NCBI RefSeq assembly: GCF_009905375.1
Contig: NC_133647.1
Coordinates: forward strand, 47,984,506-48,048,505
DNA: 64,000 nt
DNA from: Apium graveolens
Taxonomy: Eukaryota > Streptophyta > Magnoliopsida > Apiales > Apiaceae
Direction: 5' to 3'
Made by a program: the position numbers and the translations under genes. The notes under the pieces were generated by a model. That model made no database searches. It was not told the DNA's origin and was given only the letters and a program-made list of their open reading frames with translations. This document shows positions 46,786 to 58,439 of this stretch, one piece after another. How positions within the stretch are numbered: the stretch's first letter is position 1; every line of letters starts with the position of its first letter.

Positions 46786-47352
46786 TGTTAGATATATTTG
46801 AGATGTCATGTCTAATATGATTCATGGTTAGTTTTCAGATCTTAACAAATAGGACATATCAGGACTTACTAAAATTAGGACTTACTGGAAGTCAGAACTT
46901 AATATCAGAACTTAAGGTCATATCAGAACTTAAGTGTGGGAAGACTTACAGTTAAGGAAGGAAGCTGATTTATAGTAGAAGATCGAGACTAAAACAAAAG
47001 AAGATATGCATGGAAAGAGTTAGAGGACTAGAAGACTTGTAGAAGATATTTGATTGATATATTTTAGGAGACAGAATTGTATTCTATATCAATTAGAAGT
47101 TATCTTGTAACTGTGTACTATATAAACACAGACTTAGGGTTTACACTATATGTGTTATCATTATCGAGAAGATTATACATTGTAACCTAGTAGCTCTTAG
47201 TGATATTTGTTCATCACTGAGAGAGAACAACAGTTCTTAGTGTAACAGAGTTTATTCAATATACTTGATCTTTGTTACACACTTGTGTTAAATCGATTTG
47301 ATTGTATTAACACTGTATTCAACCCCCTTGTACAGTATTGTGTGACCTAACA
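46786..47352 (+). repeat. Copia-B 3' LTR (567 bp)
   Basis: TGTTAGATATATTTGAGATG ... TGTGTGACCTAACA. It matches the Copia-A LTR in reverse orientation. TATATAAA at 47119-47126 is the likely promoter box. CAGAACTTA-type motifs recur near 46890-46930. Confidence 0.9.
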
Positions 47353-47430
47353 TACTACTATTTCTTGATTTGAATCACTTGAATCTTGATGTGAATCATG
47401 TTGCTTCCCCTCAATATGTGCTTCGCTATT
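47353..47430 (-). pseudogene. Copia-C pol hinge fragment, piece 1
   Basis: 78 bp between Copia-B and the solo LTR. On the minus strand it reads in frame as a continuation of 51452-51565: after one CTATT copy is dropped, the hinge codons join without a stop and continue SEAHIEGKQHDSHQDSSDS. The Ser/Asn/Asp/Gln-rich composition matches the integrase-RT hinge of Copia-B at ~40700-40860. TACTA at 47353-47357 should be the Copia-B target duplication. Confidence 0.7.
47426..47430. repeat. Solo-LTR target-site duplication CTATT (left)
   Basis: CTATT immediately before the solo LTR; the identical right copy is 51452-51456. Confidence 0.93.
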
Positions 47431-50400
47431 TGTCATACCCCCAACTTAAACAGGAAAATAAATATAGCTATTACATCATTTTAATAAAGAATACACAACC
47501 AACTCCAAGATCTTACAGTTTAGGGTTTGGAACAGCCCATCACTACCAACTATTACATCTGTTTACAAATACCGAGTCCTCACATAACTATTATTACTTA
47601 TTCTACCTGAGCTCGAACATAAGCATCAGTATCACAGGTCTTACGGGCAGTCTGCTTGAATCTAACCATAGCTGCTAGCTGTAATATCAGGATAAAGCAA
47701 GAAGTGAGCCAAATGCTCAACAAGTGCTAACAGTATGACACAAAACATAAATTGAGATATACTTTTAAGAATGACAATGGAAAGACATAACTAATGATAA
47801 CGAGAGATAAAACTATGTGAGATGGCATCATTTTTCTTGCATCAAAACAATTTTAAAATCATGTCTTAATCAAAATCATTTTATGACGCTACGGATTACA
47901 GCCGGTGATCAGCCGCGAAGTAATCCCGAACCTCGCTGGGTTCTAAAACATCAACGGGAATCCCTAGGCAACTTTTAAGCCTAATATAAGTGTGGAAAGG
48001 ACTCGCGTCTCAGTCCAGATCCACTATTCAAGAAAACATTTATCCCCCTTTGGGACTGAAAACCCACATTTTATTTATTTCAAAAGCTGATGCCGAATTG
48101 TAACAAAATCTCTTTTAACAGTAAATATTTTTATCAAGGGATTATAGATCAACTCGAAATATGGGAAATATGGTACTAAATCTCAGGGCCATGATTCACA
48201 AAACTTTACTCTATTAGGGTAACCAAAAGGTTTTCATATGTCAGAACTTGGACAGGAAAATATGGTGAGACTAATGGATAATATGAAGGGGTAATGCCAA
48301 ACTGGGCTTAAAGCAATGGTTTCTCGTCAAGGTACAGGTGTTGGATCATTAAGAAGATAAGCTTCACGAATACTATGGGTTTTAAGGTAATGATCTCTAG
48401 CTCAGGATGTATATATATATATCAGAATTGTCAAGCTTTAGGATAGGAAAGAGGATATCAATCAATGAGGAATCATGTTGGTAAGTTTCTGTCTATCAGC
48501 GTTCAAGGTAAGGTTCTATAGGGGTTCAAGTATCAGAATGAGATATCAATACTTAGGAATCATCAGCATGTTAATCAAGAGGATCAATCAAGTAATATAA
48601 CAACTCTTCATTTTATCATGGCATTTAACTATCATGAAAAGACTTTTGAACTACTTGCAATACATACTCAAGGGTTCATGGCATTTCTATATAATTCAAA
48701 GATAAACGAAAGATACGCTTGATTTAAACATATCAAAATGACTCAGGATAATTGCATCGATATATATGAACTGTTTATAGTAAATACGAAGGTCAAGTTG
48801 AATCACTTGCCTTGAGATAGGCTGGTCTGGTCTGACTGGTAGGAGCAACTGGAGCTTCACTCGACTTTTATGGCAAGTTTTCCCTCGTCTCGAGATCCTA
48901 CATAAATAATAATAATCCTCATTATAATATATTCTTACCATCTTAACCTATTTACAACCCGAAATTAAACATGGATGGCACTTAGGCCTATACGCACCTA
49001 ATTTATATCCACCTTTATATTTCAAATGTACACACGTAGCCACATAATCACATATCGTATATTAATACCAAATAACACCATAATGCAACACTTGGCTTGG
49101 ATGATCTCGACTCACAACTTAAGTCACTTGGTCGCTAAACTAGACAAAATCTTCAAATTTTGGCTTCCTAACTCGATGTGCCTTTCCTAAATTATCCAAA
49201 ACCTATTGACCCTCACTTGTGCCTTTTGCTCTACTGACCTTATACTATCTTACAACTATGGTGGTCGACCTAATACTCACTTCTAAGTGTTCTAAAACTA
49301 TGTGATAAGTGATAGTGCTCACTGGTGCAAATTTCAGAATGACAACTATAGTTTCTTGAGTGCATTAGGCACTCTTAAACTAAAAGTTTTCCTTCAAAAC
49401 TTTTACACAAGACTCTCCTGACCTAAGGGTATCTCACAAACTTGATGTGGCTCAAGGGCCTGGCCTGGGCCTTCCTGGGCTTAAGCTAAAAGTCCAAGGT
49501 TCCCCTGTTTTTCTGGGCAGAAAATGCCCTGACTTGAATTAACTTGTGACACATGGTTCTAACTCATATCCTATGAACTATGGTTGGAAAAACTTCTCTG
49601 ACACTCCCTCTAACTAAGGCCCAATAGGGCCTAATGAGGGCCTACCCATGACATGGTCAAATCTCCCTATTTCTAAGTTGCAACAAAACTGTCCCCTGCT
49701 GGACAGATTTTGTTATTCTACTTGTGCACCTAACCAAATGACATGCAAACCTCCAACCAACTCCTAAAACCTTTTATATACTTCCAATACTAACTTCTGG
49801 TGGCTTGGGCCTCAAAGTTCACACCAATGACATGGTCAAAACTCACTCTAAACCTCAGGGTACTAAACTGATTTTCTGCAGAAACTATAACTCTCATTTC
49901 TCCAAGGTTTTGACTTGACAAACTCAACTACCAACAACCCAATACTCAAACCAAGACTTAAAAATGGAAATCTAATGAACTAACTCCCTTATTCTCAAAA
50001 TAACCTTGGGTGAGATCATCCTTACCTAAGGTACAATTATGGCAAAACAAGAGAATCTACACTTCACAAATCACAAATCTTCATGCTTTTGAAACAACAA
50101 GGTATGCATTTTTATAAAAGATGATCACGAATAATTACCATGCAACAAGAAGCATAAATCAATATTAACACATTATACCTACTGAAATTAAGGCTCACTA
50201 ACAAAATCTTTCCAAATGATCAAAATCTTACAACATTCTAAGAGAAATCCTCATGCATGCATGCCTTCGGGTTTTTCAAACCAAAACAACACATTTTCTA
50301 CATATATTCCATCTTAAAATTGACCTGTAAGCCTAGCATAAGGTATACCTAGATGATCACTTAGCATGCAAGGAGTTTTATCAAATTTTCACCACAAAAT

Positions 50401-51451
50401 TCAAGTCATTATCACATAAACATGCAAAAATTGATCAAAACAACAAGAATGATTTCAAGGACCATTCATTCGGCTCCCATATGGTCATGGCCGAATAAAA
50501 TGGATGGAAATGGCCATTAAATCATCAAGAGTTTCCTTATCAAGACTTGGCACTTATCCATTCCTTGTAGTCCTCTCAAAAACAACCTTAAATCCATAAG
50601 AATCAAGATTGTATTTTGAGTTTCACTAAAACCTTTACATGCAACCCTTAAACTTAAACTTTCTACTCAAAACTCTTTGAAATAAGAATGATCATGGTAT
50701 GGGAGATAACATTTACTTGTAAAGAGTAGAAGCTTGGTGGAGAAATGAAGAAAAATGGGGAGGGGTGGTTCTCGGCTAAAGGCCGAGAGTGAGGGGGAAG
50801 GAGGGCCGAGAGGAGGGAGAAGGGGATGGAGGAGAGAGTGAGGTGTGGGTGGAGTATGAGAATGATCATGACATTTGCTTGTTTTTATGGTATTTGATTT
50901 GACAAAATTTGAGTGGAAAGGAGAATTGACAAGTCTATCCCTCCACTTATACTTGGTGCATTTTGCATGCAAGGGTAAAGAAGGAAATTGGCTAGAGAAA
51001 TAAGAGTTAGTGGGGTTGGAATTGTCCTCTTTGTCCTAGAAAAGAATGAGAGGGGGGGTTTGCATGCAAGGGCTTTCTTGTAATTTGCTAAATATGACAA
51101 CTAAAATTTATAATAATTTATTTTTATAAAATAAAATACAAGTTCAAAAATTATAAAATTTATATCATAAAATAACTTGGATTTTTAGAGACTTTATAAA
51201 ATCATTTTCAAAATTTGTGAACAAAATACCTTTTAAAAGAAATTTTTTCCAAAGCTTAGAATATTCCTTATAAATCAAAAATAAAGAAATTAAATAAACT
51301 CTTGCTTTGAAGAATCATATACTACACAAAGCAAATTTATAATGCAGAAATTTTCACTCACACTAGCGTACAATCATTGAATATATTTTCATTTGACTTT
51401 AATATTATACCAAATCCACAAATAATATTACATAAAATGCCGGTCGTAACA
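47431..51451 (-). repeat. Solo LTR of the Gyp-3 family (4021 bp)
   Basis: TGTCATACCCCCAACTT ... GCCGGTCGTAACA with perfect CTATT on both sides and no internal gag, pol, primer site or polypurine tract. It aligns with the Gyp-3 LTRs along its length but with many more differences, so it is clearly older. A solo LTR with intact flanking duplication indicates deletion of the interior by recombination between the two LTRs of one insertion. ORFs inside it (for example 48696-48941) mirror chance frames in the Gyp-3 LTRs. Confidence 0.95.
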
Positions 51452-51565
51452 CTATTTGTATTATTGCCATTAACAAATGGTGCATCTGTGTTTAAAGTTA
51501 TATCAGGATTTGCAGCATCAGAGTTTGTCAATTCATCAGGATTTAGTTGTTCAGCATGAAAGAGA
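51452..51565 (-). pseudogene. Copia-C pol hinge fragment, piece 2
   Basis: 114 bp between the solo LTR and the Copia-D LTR. The minus strand is open and reads LNPDELTNSDAANPDITLNT and NGNNTNS, the Ser/Asn/Asp-rich hinge typical of SIRE-like pol. It joins piece 1 in frame across the solo LTR. The rest of Copia-C must lie left of Copia-B's 5' end and right of Copia-D. Confidence 0.7.
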
Positions 51566-53225
51566 TGTGTCCTAAGTCCAATCATGTATGATGATTTAGG
51601 AATAACTTTTATGTAATCTGTTTTGATTTCATTGATATTAATAGAAGCCTTATTTTGTTTTATTACAGGCTTTATCTATTTAAGTGTTTAAATAAGATAT
51701 ACCATAGTTTAGAGTAAAGCTTTTTATGGATTATGATGAGATCATAATAATGAGACCTAAAAGATGATAACTCTGAACTTAAATATTTCTTGTTCGTAGG
51801 ATTACTAACTGGTAATTAGTAATCTGCAAAGATCGGTACATACTATGCTTGCTTCATTATGAAGGATGTCTGTTCTCATAGACATTTGTGTGGTGACACT
51901 ATAGCTAGTATGTAGGTGCTTATTATAGAATAAGTTCACTGAACATTACTCACACAGCTGAACAACTGATGGAGTTCACTCACGTGTCAGCAGATGTTCA
52001 CATAGTGATAGTTGTACAAGTATTCTTAGAATTGAGGTCATCATAGTCATCTTGTGTATATTGAACTATACTTTGGTTTAGTTCTTAGTCTCTAGGGACA
52101 ATTATAAGGGCTCTACTGGGTATAGGAATTTGTACACGAAGATAGTGTATGATCAATAAAGGATCTACCCCTTCCAGTGAAGGAAGAGAATGTTCAGTGC
52201 TGATCCACTTATGCTAGTTCAGGAATCTCTGGCCAGAGTGAATGAAATTAGAAAGGAGTTTCTAATTTACATTAATTAGAACTAAGCATAGTGAATGAGA
52301 AAGCATATGATTAAATAAGATAGGATTTAAACAAGTTCCATGCCTTGTATTTAATCGTGACATTGCAGGGTAGAAGGAATTGATTGTACAGTAATTATTC
52401 ACTAAATGGGCTCTTGGTATTCTAAGCAGTGAATTCGTATAATCTGGATAGTCGCGATATGCTGAGAAGTATCCTTCACGATGTAGAATAAATATGATTA
52501 ATTAATTAATCATATTTAATGAATTAGAGAATTTATATAAATAATGATAAAATAGTTTTATTATTATTTATTTCTACTATCGGCTTAATATTGAACCTAC
52601 AGGGTCACACCATAAAAGAGAATGATTTAATGGTGGAGGAATTAATTAATAATGGCTGATAATTGTTTATTTATGTAATAAATAATTAATTGGAAAATTT
52701 AATAATTGATTAAATGAGATTTAATTGATTATAAATTAATTAAGAAAAAGTTCTTAATATTATTAATTAAGAATTTAATTTTTGGAAATTAAATCAAGTG
52801 AGAGAATTATTTCTAAAGTGTTTAGAAAAAGGATTAATAATTAAAAGGTGTTTTAATTATTAGTTAATTAGTTAATAAGAATAAAGGGTTAATAATAATA
52901 ATATTTTATGGAAAAAATTTCAGCTGAAAATTTTGCCTATAAATATACTATTATAAACCCGAATTTTGCCTCAACCTAAAAAAGTTAAGCAAACCCTAAT
53001 TCTCCCACCCCTTCCTCCTCCATTACATTGATCTCTTGGTGGATACCGGTGGAGTGCTTCACACTTGAGGAGCAGCTGCTAAGGATCTCCGCTCATCATT
53101 CTTGGATCGCTTTTAAAGGTTAGAAATCGATCCCATATGATTTAATCACGATTTGTATGCCTTTTTTTGGATTTTATATCTAGAAAAATGTTTTACCATG
53201 CTTCTGTGATGTATAAAATCCTACA
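51566..53225 (+). repeat. Copia-D 5' LTR (~1.66 kb)
   Basis: Starts TGTGTCCTAAGTCCAATCATG (51566 or 51568) and ends TATAAAATCCTACA. A very AT-rich stretch (52490-52920) contains many AATTAATTAA-type palindromes. A TATAAATA box at 52938-52945 is followed by CTCAACC-rich leader sequence. No protein gene. Confidence 0.65.
52938..52945 (+). promoter_or_regulatory. TATA box of Copia-D LTR
   Basis: CCTATAAATATAC about 280 bp before the LTR end, followed by a pyrimidine-rich leader. Confidence 0.5.
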
Positions 53226-53226
53226 A

Positions 53227-53238
53227 TGGTATCAGAGC
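53227..53238 (+). promoter_or_regulatory. Copia-D primer-binding site (tRNA-iMet type)
   Basis: TGGTATCAGAGC one base after the LTR end, continuing TTAGGTTG. Confidence 0.85.
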
Positions 53239-53324
53239 TTAGGTTGTATGCATATAGATCTGTGATAAAAATTTCAGAATTTTATGATCTTGTATGAATT
53301 TATTATGATTTTTGCAAGTTATAT

Positions 53325-56300
53325 TGTAATAACCCGAAAATTTTGAACTTTTTGTAACCCTTATGAATAGTGTTTTTGCTGATATTTCTGAACAAGAAAA
53401 CTTTTCATGCCACACTATATAGGGTTTCTTTTATGGATATTCTGAGATTTTATTGGTACTCTATATGATATATAAGTGTATGTAAAGATCGTCAGAATCC
53501 AATTCCGAACACTTTGATTTTTCCCGGAAATCCACTAGATACGGAAAGAATTGAGTATAAGGTAACAGGATAAAAAGGATTTAAATTAAAGGATTATAAG
53601 AGAGGATCATAAAAGGATTATAATGTATTGAGAAAGGTTAAGGAAACCCAAGTAATAAGATCCCGGGTATGATCCCTCAAACGAGAAACGAGAACGAAAG
53701 TTAAGCGAACCGTATAACAGATCAGCGGTCATTAGGCAAACAATTAGGAAGTTAATCAAGGAGGTTAGGGATGATGAGGTCATCCAACCAATAAGAAGAG
53801 GGCAAGTAAGGGATGATGACATCACAAGGTGACATAAGCATGACATAGGGGGGAAGGAGGTGTGGATGAATGATAACCACACAAAGTTCAAGGTTAATAA
53901 GGTAATTAACCAAAACAAATCAAAAAATCAACCAACCAAAAAAAATCAAAGCAAAACACAAAATCATTTCTTTCTTCAACCAAGGAGCTCTCGTCTTTTC
54001 TTCATATTAAGAAGAAGAAATTTCAAAAATCAAGTTCCAAGCTTCCTTAATTGGTAAGATAATTATCTAGTACTCCTTATGCATAGATATAGCTATCCTA
54101 TAAGTTTAAGCCTCCAAATCATTCACAATCTTCTCCAAGAAATCAATGAAGAAGATAATGAATAGTGATTTCAAGATTTTTAACTTGATTTTTCTTGTTT
54201 TTCCTTTAAGATCCAAGCATCCCTAAGACATCTCAAGGCTTCTTAAGGCTTCCTAGCTACTCCAATCACTTCAAGGAAGGTATAACATCTCCAAACCCTA
54301 GCTTTACTTTGTATATTAGGATGATTTTGATTGTTATGGTAAAAGAGTATCTTGATGCTTGCATGTTTAGAGTTTGGGTTGGATTTGTAGTAAATTGGAT
54401 GTTGAATCTTGTTGATTAGTAAAGGACTTAAGTATAGTTTTAAATTCAAGTTTAAGAATAAGTAAAAATTGTTAATGTTGAGTTGTTGGGGCTGTTATGA
54501 TGTAGTATGGATGGAGTTTTGATTGGGTTGTGAATTGGGGTTGATTGGTGGTTGATTTGGAATGGTATAAATTTGGGAAATCGCGTAAACATAGCCGTCG
54601 TAATGTCTGATTTACTTTAGACTGCTTTTGTTCATAACATTAAGACCCGAGAACTCCCTGCTAGGTTTTGACCATTGCCATGATTAGATAGTTCATGTTA
54701 CGAGCTTCGTTTTGATATGTGGTTCGTTTGATTTCGATGTACGGTTTAGGAGAAACGGCCGTTTTAAGTAACGACGTTTCGCGAACGAACCATTACCCCT
54801 CGCCTTACTTTGAAACATAGGTTAAAGACCTTAAAGGACTAACTGGAGTATGAAACAATTATTTTAAGTGGATTAGGCAGTTTGTAAGGTACTCGCGAAA
54901 GAATCGCCTTAAAACTCGTAATGATTAATTTATTAAAAATGGTGGAGCCGAGGGTACTCGAGCGACTTAAGAGAATGAGTAAGCGCAAAGCGAGCGTTAG
55001 AGTCTAATTTGGTTAAAGTATAGATTTACAAGTGACTTTGATTTAATTCCAACTTACATGTTGTTTATAGGTTACCAGACTCGTCCCGAGCCATTTGTAA
55101 CCCCCAGTCGCTCAGGCAAGTTTTCTACCCGTATAACTGTTGTTGTGATGTATATGTGTATATGCATGATCTTGTGATAGATGCATATTTGTTATTAGCA
55201 AATTCTTGCGATATATTGTAGCATGTGATATGGTATATATGCATGCCTGTTTCGTATTCTTGATTTATATATCTGTTGGTTCAAATGCTTATTAGTTGCA
55301 TAATACCTGTGCTAGAGATAAGGAGTAGTTGCGTATATCCAGAGGATAGGGGACCCAATGGTGAACCCTTTTCTAAAAACCGGGAGTAGATGTTCCCGAG
55401 TATATGGTATATATATATAGTTATATATATATATATGAATAGATTTTAAAACTATTATTCGAATAAGGTTTATTCGATAACTTTATATTATTTAATGAAT
55501 ATTACTTGAATATTCATTCGAGGACAGATGACTCCGCTTATATTATTTAATTGAATATTATTTGAATATTCATATGAGGACCTATGACTCCGATTATTTT
55601 CTGAAATGTATTCTTTATTTTACTAAAGAATAAGGTGTCGATAATCAAACTTATTTTTTATTATTCAAATAAAGATAGTACTTTCGTATAAGTATATCTT
55701 TGGTTATTTAATACTCATTTCAAGTATAAGTTTTACAACTTCTACTTCAATTATTTGTATAAAGATTATTCTTTATGGGAATATTATTTAAATAATAATA
55801 TTAAGATATTTTCTAATATATTGGGAATGATTTACTTTATTAAATCAGCAGTACTCCAAACACTCTTTAAAGTGTTTTCGAGTCTTTAAAATGATTTTTA
55901 AAAGTTAGAGCGGATCCCAAAACTCAGTTTTATATATTTAAGATCTTCCTTTTTAAAGGGGATTTAAATACTCGCTCAAAACCAGAGGGATCCGGCTCTG
56001 TGGTGTATTTTATATTCGCAACAAGGTTGCGGTTTTGGTAAATGAATTGATTACTTACCCAACGTTCGGGAAGTAAGTCCATCTATCGAGTCGGCATAAG
56101 CAACATGGGCTCAGTGGGCGTCCATGATAGTGTAAGTGGCTCAGTGGGAGTCCATCAAATGCGTAAGTGGCTGAGTGGCAGTCCAGCATAAGGTCCTATT
56201 GCGACCAGGGTGATGACCAGTGGGGAATTCGTCCATCTACTAGTAGAAAAGGTTACTTATTGGTATCTTTGCCTGATCAGCAAGATATCGGGTTTATGCC

Positions 56301-57164
56301 ACAATTCTTTTCCCTTCCAAAAATTCATTGGATGTTACAAACTCTGTTCATACTTTACAAGACAGAGGTTTTCAGGAACTGTATAAAGAAGATATATATG
56401 TGGATATATATATCGGAACTTAATGAAGTATATCACAACTTCATTTCCTTCAAAAATACTTCAAAGATTTAATCTATTCAAATCTTGTCTCGTAGTCTCA
56501 TCTATGTGATGAACTGTTGAAAGCTCATTATACTTTGAACAGTGGTAGTTCAAGTAGCTTTATAAATGATATAAGTATAGTGAAGTATTTGGTAACTTCA
56601 TCCCTTGTTTTTGCTTATATCCAGTAAGTAATTATCTTACACTTGATAAAGGATTTTAGTAAGTTATTTATTTAGATACTTGCATTATTGTTTACACCAT
56701 ATATTATCTTGCGAGCTGTAATGCTCACTCTTGCTTTATTTCTTCATCACACAACAACAGTTAGGAAAGATGGCCAGACTCAAGCAGACCCAGCGCAAGA
56801 GCGTGGGAAGCGCCCCGCGCCTTCCCGTTGAGATCATAGCTGCTATAGCTGCAGAGGTAGATCTATCTGTAGATCAGACCTTCTACTTTTGAGAATCAAT
56901 TATGTATAATTATAACTTGTGGCAGATAATGGCAATTAATTGTAAACTTATTAAGTAATCATTTTGGGTTGTAATAACTTTTAAATTGTGGATTCAAAGA
57001 CTTGTACCTATTTCAATTTCATCCCTGAGACTATAACGGGTTGTGGTGTGTGTTAGTATGGGGTCACAGCATAAGGTTAACTATTATAAATTAAGTGAAG
57101 TGATATCGTGGAAAGAAAGACCATGACGACCCGGATCCCTGACCCCGGATCTGGGGGTGTTACA
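53325..57164 (+). repeat. Gyp-4 5' LTR (3840 bp)
   Basis: TGTAATAACCCGAAAATTTT ... GATCTGGGGGTGTTACA, the reverse complement in order of the Gyp-2 LTR. It holds an AT-microsatellite near 55405-55435, two ~60-bp repeats (55480-55600) and a GTGGCTCAGTGGGAGTCC repeat. Short ORFs here (53860, 54243, 56167) are not credible genes. Confidence 0.93.
56098..56195. repeat. Short ~30-bp repeats of GTGGCTCAGTGGGAGTCCA type in the Gyp-4 LTR
   Basis: Three imperfect units: GGCTCAGTGGGCGTCCATGA, GGCTCAGTGGGAGTCCATCA, GGCTGAGTGGCAGTCCAGCA. Related sequence lies at about 9640-9700 in the Gyp-2 LTR on the other strand, partly changed. Confidence 0.65.
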
Positions 57165-57168
57165 GAAA

Positions 57169-57180
57169 TGGTATCAGAGC
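57169..57180 (+). promoter_or_regulatory. Gyp-4 primer-binding site (tRNA-iMet type)
   Basis: TGGTATCAGAGC four bases after the 5' LTR. Confidence 0.92.
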
Positions 57181-57376
57181 TAAGCGTTATAGACCTCATA
57201 GATGATGCGACGATATAATAATAAACTCACAAAGATAATAAGAACTCTTGCCAAGTTCATGGTCAGACTACTTAAAGTAGCGCTGACAGTTAAAACCCTT
57301 ACGGGAACCCTTATAAGTATCATGATAGTAACATAGCTCATTTTATGTGTAGGCGCATGAGATAGAGGACCCTGAG

Positions 57377-58039
57377 ATGTTCGAGCGTGAGCATGATAAG
57401 GCACTGCTAGGTGTCGAGGATCAGGAGGAGCCTAAGATGGAGGAGGATGAGGAGGACCCCTCAGAGGAGTCAGAGACAGAGGTTGTTGCTATTTCAGATG
57501 AGGAGGACCCGGATGAGGTCCCAGTAGCTGAGGAGCGTGTCGGACCTATGGTAGTGTACACTGGTACCCCTTTACCCACACTCCCGGTGGTCAGAGCTCC
57601 TACCCCTCCACCACTATCTTAGATTCCCTATGATGACAGCTCAGAGACCCATACTTCCGAGCCTAGGCAGACCGAGGAGGCACCCCCAGCGGCTCCGGAT
57701 TCACCACCTCTCGACCCTGCCCATAGGCAGTCTTTGTTAGCCCACGGCTATGTTCAGGATGTACTGAGGACCCGAGTGGCTGTTGTTGAGGCCCGGCTGG
57801 ATGAGGCCAGGAGGGAGCTGGATGCGGAGAGGGCGGGTAGGCGTACCCGAGCTTATGAGACTAGGGCTGCTATACCCCGATCCTTGAGGAGGGAGCTGAC
57901 GGGGATAGAGCTCACATCCCGAGCGAGACTCAGATTGCTCCAAGGGGACAGGCATGGTAGGATCTCCAGGCGGCAGGCCGACTATATCTTCTATCGTGCG
58001 ATGGAAAGGGTATGGGAGGTGACCCGCTCCGGTGTGTGA
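57377..58039 (+). pseudogene. Gyp-4 extra leader ORF: acidic N-terminus, Arg-rich helical C-terminus
   Basis: One frame of 221 codons interrupted by a single TAG (57620-57622). The N-terminal ~80 residues are very acidic (EEPKMEEDEEDPSEESETE), then Pro-rich (TPLPTLPVVRAPTPPPL). The C-terminal ~100 residues are Arg/Glu-rich and helical, for example RTRVAVVEARLDEARRELDA, ending DYIFYRAMERVWEVTRSGV. It is GC-richer than the surrounding LTR. An acceptor-like TGTGTAG|GCGCAT lies just upstream at 57350. No known domain recognised. Position between primer site and gag matches the leader ORF of Gyp-3 and the relic in Gyp-2; it may be a product translated from a spliced RNA. Confidence 0.65.
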
Positions 58040-58439
58040 TTCAGAACTGACGATGGGATAGTCTAGTTGTCTAGTTAGTCGAGGCCTTAGTAAGAGCCAA
58101 TTTTTCGGGATAGTTGACTTGTATATAGCATCCCTTTTTCTGACTAGACAGATAGACTCTTGTGTATCACTTTTGGGACAGATGGCTGTAGCACTGTTGT
58201 ACTTTTGACCAGATCAAACTATATATTTCTCACATTATGTATATATTTGTTTCCTTTCGGTTCAGTTCTTTAGTGACGAGATCACTGTTTTTATCATTAT
58301 TATTACTGCAGTTCTTATTAGAACTGTCATAATATAATAGAATTGTGAGATACATTATCCCCATTATAGAGCTATGCAAGGCACAATGTTGTGAATGATT
58401 GTGACCTAACATTGAATTTCCCAAATATTTATCAGTATC
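58040..58439. other. Gyp-4 spacer between leader ORF and gag
   Basis: 400 bp, AT-rich, no ORF or clear repeat. It separates the leader ORF from gag, so gag translation would need a separate RNA, reinitiation or an internal entry. Confidence 0.6.

Larger units (their letters stand above)
39537..47352 (+). mobile_element. Copia-B: SIRE/Maximus-like Ty1/copia element, 3' part, with extra 3' ORFs
   Basis: Starts inside pol at the Gyp-1 target site and runs through integrase, RT, RNase H, a 4-kb region with extra ORFs, a purine-rich tract and a 567-bp LTR (46786-47352). Its 5' LTR, gag and pol start must lie left of the window, beyond Copia-A. The 3' flank (TACTA at 47353-47357) belongs to Copia-C. 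Confidence 0.9.
51566..53324 (+). mobile_element. Copia-D: LTR and leader of another element (probably copia)
   Basis: A ~1.66-kb LTR-like segment ending CCTACA at 53225, followed by an iMet-type primer-binding site and ~85 bp of leader, after which Gyp-4 is inserted. The rest of the element would be right of Gyp-4, off the window. The LTR length and primer site fit a copia element such as the Tork/Angela group, but there is no coding sequence to confirm that. The partner LTR and target duplication are not visible. Confidence 0.65.

Noticed and set aside
50663..51100. Pro/Leu/Ser-rich minus-strand ORFs at 50663-51100 and the related 13692-13919 and 23182-23409
   Set aside because: All are in Gyp-3-family LTRs, opposite a GGGAGGGAGGAG-type purine-rich stretch; open frames are due to composition.
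55380..55440. AT dinucleotide runs (24002-24062, 55405-55435, 63840-63884) as possible origins or satellites
   Set aside because: They are short microsatellites at the same place in each Gyp-2-family LTR and vary in length; no further structure supports a function.
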